A stretch of DNA of 19,949 nt from Clostridiales bacterium UBA1779. Lineage in GTDB: Bacteria > Bacillota > Clostridia > Oscillospirales > CAG-272. Every line of letters begins with the position of its first letter. Position 1 is the first letter of the stretch. This document shows positions 9,167 through 16,021 of this stretch, in pieces. The DNA lies in assembly GCA_002314565.1 (NCBI GenBank), contig DCGL01000147.1:1-19949 (forward strand). Reading direction: 5' to 3'. The notes below the pieces were generated by a model. It was not told the DNA's origin. It made no database searches and saw only the letters and a program-made list of their open reading frames with translations. The position numbers and the translations under genes are program-made.

Positions 9167-9169
9167 TGG

Positions 9170-9206
9170 AAAAAGACACAGAAGATTTCTTTTGTGTCTT
9201 TTTTTC
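9170..9206 (+). terminator. Intrinsic terminator after the gyrA-lipoprotein block
   Basis: The stem AAAAGACACA (9171-9180) pairs with TGTGTCTTTT starting at 9193, and the loop can pair further; a run of T residues follows to 9205. It starts 3 bases after the lipoprotein stop and is a textbook Rho-independent terminator. Confidence 0.9.
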
Positions 9207-9270
9207 AATGCCCGAGCCGGGGGACGGGCAACGGTTGATAATTTTTATGGATTTTTTCTGCTTTTTGTGG

Positions 9271-9276
9271 TACAAT
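9271..9276 (+). promoter_or_regulatory. Probable extended -10 promoter for the GDPD-mltG block
   Basis: TACAAT at 9271-9276 is preceded by TGG, giving the extended -10 form TGnTACAAT. The position about 17 bases upstream is T-rich without a good -35 hexamer, as is common for extended -10 promoters. It lies between the 9170-9206 terminator and the glycerophosphodiesterase start, with an expected leader of about 30-35 bases. Confidence 0.55.
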
Positions 9277-9316
9277 ATACTATGTATATTTGTTTGTATT
9301 CAAGGGGTATGTAACA

Positions 9317-10072
9317 ATGCTGCGTATTATTGAAGACGGACCGATTTTTTCAAGCCGAAATTCTTACCGCACACCGCTGATTATGGCTCACCGCGGGGGA
9401 AACACTCTGGCACCGCAAAATTCACTGCCTGCGTTTGAAAGATCCTGCGCTCTCGGTGTATGGGCACTTGAAAGTGATATCAGGCTTACAAAGGATGGCA
9501 TTCCTGTCTGTATACACGATGCCGATATAGAAAAGATGACGAACGGTGAAGGCGAAGTGTCTTCGTATACGTTTCGGGAGCTTATGAAATTCCACATTGA
9601 TACCGGAGTTGATTCCGACGTGCTGTCTGAAGATGAACTGAGAATTCCGACTATGGCTCAGTATTTCGATACCTGTATGAGATACGGTACCGTTCCGTTC
9701 ATTGAACTTAAAGAAGACAATACGGCAGAGATTGTCATAAAGGAATTGCGCCGCCGTTCGATGGAAAGCTATGCCGTTATTTCATCGGCAAAGTTCGAAC
9801 ACCTTGAAGAAACACGCAAAATATCCGAAAAAATCTTCATTCACCACATTTTCTCATCAAAAGACAGAATCGACGACCTTTACAATCTCGGTTATGCCGG
9901 ACTTTCATTTAAAATCAAGAATCCGGATGACTGTCCCGCAGGACTTGTCGGTGACGTTCACGAAGCAGGACTGAGAATCTGTCTGCGTGCCGCCGACGAC
10001 CGCGAAACGATGAAGAAAATGATTGATATGGGCCTTGACTATCAGCCTTCAAACAAGGTATTCGGTTATTAA
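9317..10072 (+). CDS. Glycerophosphodiester phosphodiesterase family protein (GDPD)
   Basis: The protein is a TIM-barrel hydrolase of the GDPD family, which splits glycerophosphodiesters into sn-glycerol 3-phosphate and an alcohol and serves in phospholipid turnover. The active-site signature is complete: H25-R26-G27, APQNSLPAF (family APENT, here with Gln), ALESD with metal ligands E52 and D54, the catalytic H67 in CIHD, and FIELK with E130. No signal peptide or membrane segment is present, so it should be cytoplasmic. The ATG at 9317 is chosen because AAGGGG (9302-9307) lies 9 bases upstream; an open TTG at 9290 has no ribosome binding site. The resulting 251 residues fit the short bacterial GDPD type. 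It is the first gene of a new transcription unit. The exact substrate is unknown. Confidence 0.9.
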   Translation: MLRIIEDGPIFSSRNSYRTPLIMAHRGGNTLAPQNSLPAFERSCALGVWALESDIRLTKDGIPVCIHDADIEKMTNGEGEVSSYTFRELMKFHIDTGVDSDVLSEDELRIPTMAQYFDTCMRYGTVPFIELKEDNTAEIVIKELRRRSMESYAVISSAKFEHLEETRKISEKIFIHHIFSSKDRIDDLYNLGYAGLSFKIKNPDDCPAGLVGDVHEAGLRICLRAADDRETMKKMIDMGLDYQPSNKVFGY

Positions 10073-10156
10073 TCACGAAAATTAATCAAAAATCCAACAC
10101 GAAAGGAAGCTTTGCCGCCGGAAAAATGCTTTCAAACGGCAAATGAGGAAAAAAAT

Positions 10157-10711
10157 ATGTTTTATATGTTTTTAGCTGACGGCTTCGAAGAAGTCGAAGC
10201 TCTCTGCCCTCTTGATATTCTCAAACGCGCCGGAATTCCCGTACGCACAGTCGGAGTCACCGGAAAAGAAGTCACCGGTTCACACGGAATACGTGTCACT
10301 GCCGACCTCGGTCCGAAGGAATACAACGGCGAAGGCCTGAGCGGAATTATTCTTCCCGGCGGAATGCCCGGAACACTCAATCTTGATGCCTCACCTATGG
10401 TAGACGAAGCAATTTACGAAGCATATAACGGAGGATACCTCGTTTGCGCCATATGTGCCGCTCCTTCCGTTCTCGGAAAGCGCGGTCTGCTCAACGGTGT
10501 CAAGGCCGTATGCTTCCCCGGCTTCGAATCAAAACTCGAAGGTGCGATACTTACGGACGCAAGAGTTCAGCGCGACGGCAATATCATCACCGCCGTCGGA
10601 ATGGGGGCCGCATATGAATTCGGTCTTGAAATCGTGGCTGCCCATAAGTCACGCGAAGAAGCCTGCGAGCTTGCAAAGGCATTTTTAGCTCCCAAGGGCT
10701 TATTTGAATGA
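10157..10711 (+). CDS. DJ-1/PfpI (ThiJ-like) family protein
   Basis: This 184-residue protein belongs to the DJ-1/PfpI superfamily, close to bacterial YajL and eukaryotic DJ-1. The N-terminus MFYMFLADGFEEVEALCPLD matches the family start, with E14 equivalent to the conserved Glu18 of human DJ-1. LPGGMPG is the usual Gly-rich turn, and C100 in LVCAICAAPSVLG is the nucleophile-elbow cysteine. Members are linked to protection against oxidative or carbonyl stress and some have been described as chaperones or deglycases; which applies here cannot be said. The ATG at 10157 has GAGG at 10145-10148 at good spacing; an upstream TTG at 10112 would add 15 residues unlike the family. Its stop overlaps the next start by 4 bases (ATGA), implying translational coupling to the CPBP protease. 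Confidence 0.9.
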   Translation: MFYMFLADGFEEVEALCPLDILKRAGIPVRTVGVTGKEVTGSHGIRVTADLGPKEYNGEGLSGIILPGGMPGTLNLDASPMVDEAIYEAYNGGYLVCAICAAPSVLGKRGLLNGVKAVCFPGFESKLEGAILTDARVQRDGNIITAVGMGAAYEFGLEIVAAHKSREEACELAKAFLAPKGLFE

Positions 10712-11712
10712 AATTCCGTCCCTTTCTTTCGTTTGAAAAGCTGAAACGCGGGGAATACAGCCGCCAGATTGCCGCTCCGTTAATCGTTCTTGCAACGTTT
10801 ATACTGATAAGGATTTCTGCCGGCATTGATACGATGCTCACAAGGGAAAACGAATACGCAGCGGAAATAATTCTTCAGCTGATGATTTTTCTCTTCCCGG
10901 CGCTTTTGTATCTTGTACTTACCGGTCAGACTCTCAGGGGCAAGAGACTGCGCCCCTTCGGACCCGGGCACCTGCTTTTGCTGCTTTCGGCTCTCGTCTG
11001 CCTTATCTGCGGCTCGCTTCTTATCAATCTGCAAATATTCGGATATGATACACTGAGCGGCGGATATGATCTTTACGGCATATTTACCGCCAAAAACACC
11101 GGAAAATCCGGCGATACTGCGTATCTGATTCTTGCCTATGCGTTTCTTCCGGCAATCTGCGAAGAATTCGTATTCCGCGGACTTCTCAGCTGTGAGTATG
11201 AAAAAAGGAGTACAACAGCTGCAATTCTGATGCCCTCCCTCTTCTTTGCCATGCTTCACTTCGATTTTGAAAATTTCCCGGTTCTCTTTTTCTCAGGAGT
11301 TGTTCTTGCACTTACTATGTATGCGTCAAGAAGTGTTCTGGCTTCAATGACCGTGCATTTTTTCTACAATCTGAACTCCGTTTTCGGAAGAACCCTGTTT
11401 CAGACGCTTTACGACCTCGGCGGGGAAACCTTCTTCATTTTCCTGATTACGTCTCTGTTTTTGTTCTCCTCTTTTATGTTCTGTGCAGAAGCTGCCAGAC
11501 TTTACCGCAGCTATTCGGACCGCAATCTCGAATCGGATTACAGAAAGATGAACCCTCCTTACGCTGCCCCGGGCTCTGAAGAGCTGAAAAACAATCCGGT
11601 GGCTGCATTTTCGGCAAAATTTCCGAGAATTTCCGCGACACTTACGGCAATCCTGTCGCCCACGGCGCTCGTCTGCTACGTATTTTACTTCGCTGTGATA
11701 TTTCTCGGCTGA
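10708..11712 (+). CDS. CPBP-family intramembrane metalloprotease (CAAX/Abi type)
   Basis: This is a 334-residue polytopic membrane protein with about eight hydrophobic segments. It carries the three motifs of the CPBP (CaaX protease and bacteriocin-processing, formerly Abi) family: EEFVFRG at 152-158, with E152, E153 and R157; FAMLH ending at H184; and HFFYN, with H217 and N221. These are the expected metal-binding and catalytic residues, so the protein is probably an active intramembrane protease. Bacterial members process peptides or membrane proteins and some confer bacteriocin immunity, but no bacteriocin gene is visible here, so the substrate is unknown. A hydrophilic segment of about 60 residues precedes the final transmembrane helix near the C-terminus. 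The gene overlaps the DJ-1 gene by 4 bases. Confidence 0.88.
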   Translation: MKFRPFLSFEKLKRGEYSRQIAAPLIVLATFILIRISAGIDTMLTRENEYAAEIILQLMIFLFPALLYLVLTGQTLRGKRLRPFGPGHLLLLLSALVCLICGSLLINLQIFGYDTLSGGYDLYGIFTAKNTGKSGDTAYLILAYAFLPAICEEFVFRGLLSCEYEKRSTTAAILMPSLFFAMLHFDFENFPVLFFSGVVLALTMYASRSVLASMTVHFFYNLNSVFGRTLFQTLYDLGGETFFIFLITSLFLFSSFMFCAEAARLYRSYSDRNLESDYRKMNPPYAAPGSEELKNNPVAAFSAKFPRISATLTAILSPTALVCYVFYFAVIFLG

Positions 11713-11726
11713 TAATACGCTGTTCT

Positions 11727-11775
11727 GGCAGAGAACCGTTCTCTGTCAACTCCGCTTCCATCACGGATATCCGTG
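11727..11775 (+). promoter_or_regulatory. Two hairpins in the mltG leader
   Basis: The 79-base gap before mltG contains a 9-pair hairpin, GGCAGAGAA (11727-11735) with TTCTCTGTC (11739-11747) around a 3-base loop. It is followed by a perfect 14-bp palindrome, CACGGATATCCGTG (11762-11775). Neither is followed by a U-run, so they are not plain terminators. They could be an operator, an RNA processing or stabilising structure, or partial attenuation; the function is inferred from symmetry only. The mltG ribosome binding site follows at 11781-11786. Confidence 0.45.
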
Positions 11776-11791
11776 TTCTGAAAGGAAAAAA

Positions 11792-13060
11792 ATGTCAAAA
11801 ATCAAAAAAACCGAGCTGAAAATGCCTGAATACAGCGCGGAAGATTACAAAAAGGCCATAACCGAGCTCGATGAACAGCCGGAGGACGATTTTTTCGGAA
11901 GAAAAACCTTCACTGAAACCGGGAGCTCCGTCACCGCGATAATCAAGGCAATCATTTATATAGTATTCGTTGTTTCTGTTTCAGCGGCACTTGCGTATTT
12001 TGCGATCGTTTTCGTGAATGACGTGTTTGCCTTTGTCAAAGAGGACAAGGAATACGAAATTACGATTCCGGAATACGTTACGGCTGACGAAATCGGAGAT
12101 CTGCTCGGCGACGCCGGAGTTGTAAATTATCCGAAAATCTTCAAGCTGTACGCAAAGCTGAAAAACGTTGACGAAAAAGAAGTGACGTATAAGTTCGAAG
12201 CCGGTACTTATACGGTAAACAGCAATATGAACTATGACGAGCTGCTTCTCTCATTTGTCAAATCGACCGTAATCACGACCTTCAGGATGACAATCCCCGA
12301 AGGACTTACGGTTGACGAAATCATTCAGTTGTTCGTCGACAAGGGAATCGGCACGACCGAAAGCTGGATAGATACGATAAACAACTACGATTTCGGCGAC
12401 AGCTTCCCGTTTATCTACGATATCGATACGGAATCCGGCAGATATTACAGACTTGAAGGCTATCTCTTCCCCGATACCTACGAATTTTACAGCAATCAGG
12501 AAGAAGCTTACTATCTGCGCAAGCTGCTCAAGCGGTTCAACGATATGTTCAATTCAAGCATCCGCCAGAAATGTGCAAGCAGCGGAATCACAATGGACCA
12601 GGCTCTGATTATCGCCTCAATTATTGAGAAGGAGGCCTATTATCCGAGTAACTACGGTCAGGTTTCGTCCGTAATCTGGAACCGTCTCAAGAATTCCGAA
12701 AAATATCCGCGTCTTGAATGCGACTCCACAATCATTTACACACTTTCCCATTCAAGCGGAGAGCGCGTAACGGAGCTCTCTCTTGCCGACCTTGAACTTG
12801 ACGATCCGTTCAACAGTTACGTTTATCCCGGATATGTTCCGGGTCCCATATGCAATCCGAGCTTCAATGCAATTTATTACGCACTGAATCCCGACTACGT
12901 ATTTGAGGAAACCGCTGAAGATGAAAGATATTATTTCTTCATCACAGACCTTGACAATTACGTCGTTCTTGCCAAGACCCGTGAGGAGCACAATGCTAAC
13001 GTAAAGCAGCTCAACGAAGAAAAGGAACTGCTCAAAAAGAAGAACGAGACTGTACAATAA
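11792..13060 (+). CDS. mltG: Endolytic peptidoglycan transglycosylase MltG (YceG-like)
   Basis: MltG is a membrane-anchored lytic transglycosylase that cleaves nascent glycan strands outside the cytoplasmic membrane and helps set strand length during wall elongation. The 422-residue protein has a charged cytoplasmic N-terminus of about 48 residues, as in several Gram-positive MltGs. One transmembrane helix follows at about 49-76, then the YceG region. Signatures are EGYLFPDTYEF, IIASIIEKEAYY with E279 as the expected catalytic glutamate, SSVIWNRL, and DPFNSYVYPGYVPGPICNPS. The C-terminal tail is Lys/Glu-rich and probably coiled. AAAGGA at 11781-11786 is well placed for the ATG at 11792. It is the last gene of the block that starts with GDPD and is followed by a strong terminator. 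In many Firmicutes mltG sits elsewhere, so this neighbourhood is not diagnostic. Confidence 0.93.
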   Translation: MSKIKKTELKMPEYSAEDYKKAITELDEQPEDDFFGRKTFTETGSSVTAIIKAIIYIVFVVSVSAALAYFAIVFVNDVFAFVKEDKEYEITIPEYVTADEIGDLLGDAGVVNYPKIFKLYAKLKNVDEKEVTYKFEAGTYTVNSNMNYDELLLSFVKSTVITTFRMTIPEGLTVDEIIQLFVDKGIGTTESWIDTINNYDFGDSFPFIYDIDTESGRYYRLEGYLFPDTYEFYSNQEEAYYLRKLLKRFNDMFNSSIRQKCASSGITMDQALIIASIIEKEAYYPSNYGQVSSVIWNRLKNSEKYPRLECDSTIIYTLSHSSGERVTELSLADLELDDPFNSYVYPGYVPGPICNPSFNAIYYALNPDYVFEETAEDERYYFFITDLDNYVVLAKTREEHNANVKQLNEEKELLKKKNETVQ

Positions 13061-13066
13061 GTCACC

Positions 13067-13123
13067 AAATAAAAATCGGCACGCATCGGAAGTTTTCCTT
13101 CCTTTGCGTGTCGGTTTTTATTT
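13067..13123. terminator. Long, probably bidirectional terminator
   Basis: AAATAAAAATCGGCACGCA (13067-13085) pairs with TGCGTGTCGGTTTTTATTT (13105-13123), with one G-T type pair, and an inner GGAAG/CTTCC extends the stem. Both strands end in a T-rich tract. It lies between the plus-strand mltG stop and the minus-strand stop of the Gly-rich gene, so it can serve both converging units. Confidence 0.88.
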
Positions 13124-13169
13124 GATTTAGCTTATGAAAACTTCATCTTCTGACAGCCACTTCATTGTA

Positions 13170-13469
13170 TCAGAATATGAAACCGATTCCAAAGAATACG
13201 CTGGCTATAATAGCTGCAAACGCTACTATGGCGAGAAGCATGAAAGGCAGGCAACCGCAGCCGCATCCGCTGTGTCTGTGATGCGGACGGAACGGGCCGC
13301 CGAAGAACGGGCCGCCGAAGTGCGGACCGTGATGAGGACCGTGAAAACCACCCATCGGAGGTCTGCCTCCTCCGAAACCGCCGAATCCTCTGCCGGGACC
13401 CCCGAAACCACCGCCTCTGGGACCGCCGAAACCTCTGGGTCCTCTCGGACCGCCGGGACCACCAAACAT
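13170..13469 (-). CDS. Gly/Pro/His-rich small membrane protein, function unknown
   Basis: This 99-residue protein is of very unusual composition. Residues 1-65 are nearly all Gly, Pro, Phe, Arg and His, in repeats such as FGGP, PRG and HGPH. They are followed by HHRHSGCGCGC, with Cys at 69, 71 and 73 in C-x-C-x-C, and by a single hydrophobic helix at about 74-97 at the very C-terminus. This suggests a tail-anchored protein with a disordered, possibly metal-binding or phase-separating cytoplasmic part; that is inference. Translation is supported by AAGGAG 8 bases before the ATG. It lies 48 bases downstream of the SPFH gene on the same strand with no terminator between, so they are likely one operon. 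The opposite strand is also open here but lacks a ribosome binding site. I know no named family for it. Confidence 0.75.
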   Translation of the reverse strand: MFGGPGGPRGPRGFGGPRGGGFGGPGRGFGGFGGGRPPMGGFHGPHHGPHFGGPFFGGPFRPHHRHSGCGCGCLPFMLLAIVAFAAIIASVFFGIGFIF

Positions 13470-13517
13470 TTTTTTATCTCCTTTTTCGATTGAATTTTTA
13501 TTTTTGTAAATAATACC

Positions 13518-14501
13518 TTATTTTGAAATGGCCGATGAACCGACCTCTGTTGTTGAAACCGAACCGAGTATCGGAAGAACCGATTCGGCTCCGCTTACGT
13601 AATAATCGGGAAGCTCGCCATCCCATTGTTTGATTTCGTAGTATCTGAGCAGTACTTCTGTCAGGGACTCGCTGAGTGCTTTGTTGACAGCTGCATCCTT
13701 CTGACCGGCATATTCGGCAGCATCGGCCTGAATCTGAAGAACTTCTTTCTCGGCAGTAGCCTGAATTATTGAAACCTGAGCAGCGGCGTCAGCTTCAATT
13801 TTCTGACGTGCGGCCTCCTGCTCTTTTTCCATCGTTTTCTGCTCCTGCTCCGTCTTGGCCTTGAGCATTGCCTGCTGAGCAACGACCTTTGCTTCAACGG
13901 AATCTGTAAAGGAATCCGAAAAATCGATGTTTTCAACCGATGTGCTGACCACTACGATGTTGTATGCACCAAGCTCTGATGTCAGAGTTTCAGTAATCTG
14001 TTTTGAGAGAGCATCGCGGCTGTCAACCAGACTTTCTGCTGTGTATTTGGCGATTACGCTCTTTACGACTTCCTGAATTCTCGGTTCCATAACCGTGTTA
14101 TAGTAGTTTGTGCCGATCTCCTTGTAGATTTTCTGAGCGTTTGACTTTTCAATCTGATAGTTCATTGAGTAGTTAATTATTACTTCCTGAATATCACTTG
14201 AGAAGCAGGGAAGCTCAATTCTTGCAACCTGCGTACGGTTGTCCATAACAACAACTTCCTGGAAGGGGGACTTGAAGTGAATTCCGGCTTCAAGTGTCTT
14301 GTCTTCGACACGTCCGAAGGTTGTCAGAATTCCGGTATGTCCCGTCGGAACCGTTGCAATGCAGCCGCCTAATATGAAAAGCAGTCCGAATAATGAAAGA
14401 AACTGTTTGCCGTTTAAGCGCCATCTTCTCTCCCTCGGTACAACACCTGTGAGAACGAAAATGATGACGGCTGCAAATACTGAAAGAAATAACCAGGCCA
14501 T
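13518..14501 (-). CDS. SPFH/prohibitin (band 7) domain membrane protein
   Basis: The 327-residue protein is of the stomatin/prohibitin/flotillin superfamily, whose members form oligomeric membrane scaffolds that modulate proteases or organise membrane domains. Two hydrophobic segments lie at about 2-21 and 33-50. The SPFH domain begins at TVPTGHTGILTTFGRV and runs to about 220, including the typical AGIHFKSPF and a conserved NYYNTVMEPRIQEVVK segment. An Ala/Glu/Gln-rich coiled coil follows at about 205-285 (KTEQEQKTMEKEQEAARQ), then a short C-terminal tail. The ATG has AAGGAG 8 bases upstream, and a consensus promoter lies behind it at 14545-14573. It is the first gene of the window's only minus-strand unit, with the Gly-rich membrane protein next. 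The partner protease or lipid function cannot be told from sequence. Confidence 0.88.
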   Translation of the reverse strand: MAWLFLSVFAAVIIFVLTGVVPRERRWRLNGKQFLSLFGLLFILGGCIATVPTGHTGILTTFGRVEDKTLEAGIHFKSPFQEVVVMDNRTQVARIELPCFSSDIQEVIINYSMNYQIEKSNAQKIYKEIGTNYYNTVMEPRIQEVVKSVIAKYTAESLVDSRDALSKQITETLTSELGAYNIVVVSTSVENIDFSDSFTDSVEAKVVAQQAMLKAKTEQEQKTMEKEQEAARQKIEADAAAQVSIIQATAEKEVLQIQADAAEYAGQKDAAVNKALSESLTEVLLRYYEIKQWDGELPDYYVSGAESVLPILGSVSTTEVGSSAISK

Positions 14502-14544
14502 TTTTAAACTCCTTTTAATTTTGAAAATTTCTTGGTTTGTATAT

Positions 14545-14573
14545 ATTATATCACGCAGTCATATGAATGTCAA
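14545..14573 (-). promoter_or_regulatory. Perfect-consensus sigma-A promoter for the SPFH gene
   Basis: Read on the minus strand, TTGACA (14573-14568) and TATAAT (14550-14545) are separated by exactly 17 bases. Both hexamers match the vegetative consensus fully. The start of transcription is expected about 40 bases before the SPFH ATG. This predicts strong, constitutive expression. The rest of the 287-base divergent gap (14502-14788) holds the rarA promoter and AT-rich sequence, but no gene that I can support. Confidence 0.88.
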
Positions 14574-14723
14574 TAAAAATCATAAGAAAAAATCATTTTT
14601 TTTGTATTATTTTTACGGGAGCGGCCGAGTGCGCGCGAACTTCTCATTGTTGCGTATTTTTCATTGTGCCGAGAGCAAATTGACGCTATTGCCTTTGCCC
14701 GGACTATTTCTCATCGTTTTTTC

Positions 14724-14752
14724 TTGCATATTCCACCTAATAATGGTATAAT
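14724..14752 (+). promoter_or_regulatory. Sigma-A promoter for the rarA-mnmG-rsmG unit
   Basis: TTGCAT (14724-14729) and a consensus TATAAT (14747-14752) are separated by 17 bases. TGG just before the -10 adds the extended -10 element. Transcription should begin near 14759, which argues against the TTG at 14756 as the rarA start. Confidence 0.85.
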
Positions 14753-14788
14753 ATTTTGTTATATTTAATGAGAAAGGCAGATATCGGA

Positions 14789-16021
14789 ATGAACAATACT
14801 CCTCTTGCCGAGCTTATGCGCCCGAAGAGCTTTGACGAAATCGTAGGTCAGAAGCATCTTTTCGGTCAGAACGGAGTTCTCAGGCGTATGTGTGAGAGCG
14901 GCAGAATTACGAATATGATATTCTACGGACCACCCGGCACCGGAAAGACCACGGCCGCGGAGCTCGTTGCCGGATATTCCGATATGACTTTCTGCCGTCT
15001 CAATGCGACTGTTGCTTCCCTTTCCGACGTAAAAGAGGTTCTTTCATCGACCGGAAATATGTTCGGCAGCAAGGGAATTCTTCTTTACATAGACGAAATT
15101 CAGTATTTCAACCGCAAGCAGCAGCAATCCCTGCTTGAATATATCGAAGACGGACGAGTTACTCTGGTTGCCTCCACGACTGAAAATCCTCATTTTTATA
15201 TATACAATGCGCTGATTTCGCGATCCACACTCTTTCAGTTCAAGTCGGTCGATAAATCCGACATTGTACTTGCGCTGCGCCGCGCCCTTGATTATCTCAA
15301 CCGAGAAAGCAATCTGACAAAGTACGCTTCTGACGGTATTCTTCTGAAAATCGCAGAAGCCGCAGGCGGTGACGTCCGCCATGCAATTCTTCTCTTTGAC
15401 AACGCATATCACAACTCCGGAAATGAAATAACGGAAGAAGACGTTCTGGCTTTTGACAGCGGAGTCCGCAACTATTCGGACGATTCGCATTACGATCTGA
15501 TGTCAGCACTTCAGAAATCCGTCCGCGGTTCGGACCCGGATGCCGCGGTTTTCTATCTCTGCAAGCTGCTTTCAGCCGGTGAACTTATCGCCGCCTGCCG
15601 CCGTCTTCAGGTTATGGCATCGGAAGACGTAGGCCCGGCTTATCCTCTCGCCGCTGTTATCACTCGCGCCTGTTGTGAATCGGCAATGGAACTGGGGCTT
15701 CCCGAAGCGCGACTTCCGCTGACAAATGCCGTAATTGTGCTTGCCACTGCTCCGAAATCCAATTCGGCAGAAATATCATCAATGGCTGCAATGGCAGATA
15801 TTGAGGCGGGTCTTGGAATGATTCCACCTGAACCTCTTCGCAGCCCGCTTTTCAAAGGATACAAGTATCCGCACGATTATCCGGGACATTACGTAAAACA
15901 GCAGTACTTACCGGATGATATCAAAAACAAAATTTATTACAAGTTCGGAGAAAACAAAACCGAGCAGGCGGCGGCAGCCTATGCCGCTTCCATAGGAGCT
16001 CTGAAAAAGGCAGATAAATGA
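14789..16021 (+). CDS. rarA: Replication-associated recombination protein RarA (MgsA), AAA+ ATPase
   Basis: RarA is an AAA+ ATPase related to clamp-loader subunits and RuvB; it acts at stalled or gapped replication forks. From the ATG at 14789 the protein has 410 residues and begins MNNTPLAELMRPKSFDEIVG, the usual start of the family. Walker A is GPPGTGKT at 47-54, and Walker B is YIDEIQYFN with D102/E103. STTENP is the sensor-1 region. The C-terminal half carries the family oligomerisation part, including HYDLMSALQKSVRGSDPDAA. Other in-frame starts at 14756 and 14768 lie too close to, or before, the predicted transcription start. AAAGG at 14772-14776 is about 12 bases upstream of the chosen start, a little far. 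The stop overlaps the mnmG start by 4 bases. Confidence 0.93.
   Translation: MNNTPLAELMRPKSFDEIVGQKHLFGQNGVLRRMCESGRITNMIFYGPPGTGKTTAAELVAGYSDMTFCRLNATVASLSDVKEVLSSTGNMFGSKGILLYIDEIQYFNRKQQQSLLEYIEDGRVTLVASTTENPHFYIYNALISRSTLFQFKSVDKSDIVLALRRALDYLNRESNLTKYASDGILLKIAEAAGGDVRHAILLFDNAYHNSGNEITEEDVLAFDSGVRNYSDDSHYDLMSALQKSVRGSDPDAAVFYLCKLLSAGELIAACRRLQVMASEDVGPAYPLAAVITRACCESAMELGLPEARLPLTNAVIVLATAPKSNSAEISSMAAMADIEAGLGMIPPEPLRSPLFKGYKYPHDYPGHYVKQQYLPDDIKNKIYYKFGENKTEQAAAAYAASIGALKKADK

Noticed and set aside
9209..9230. GC-rich hairpin TGCCCG...CGGGCA with GCCGGGGGAC
   Set aside because: It recalls the terminal repeats of the structured element but is short, lacks the AAAATC part and has no partner; similarity is no better than chance by eye.
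13134..13493. Plus-strand 119-residue Ser/Ala/Thr-rich reading frame opposite the Gly-rich gene
   Set aside because: It has no ribosome binding site and a low-complexity sequence explained by the GC-rich repeats of the minus-strand gene, which has a good ribosome binding site and a membrane helix.
14756..14788. Upstream TTG or ATG starts for rarA
   Set aside because: The consensus -10 ends at 14752, so transcription should start near 14759. The family N-terminus also begins at the 14789 methionine.
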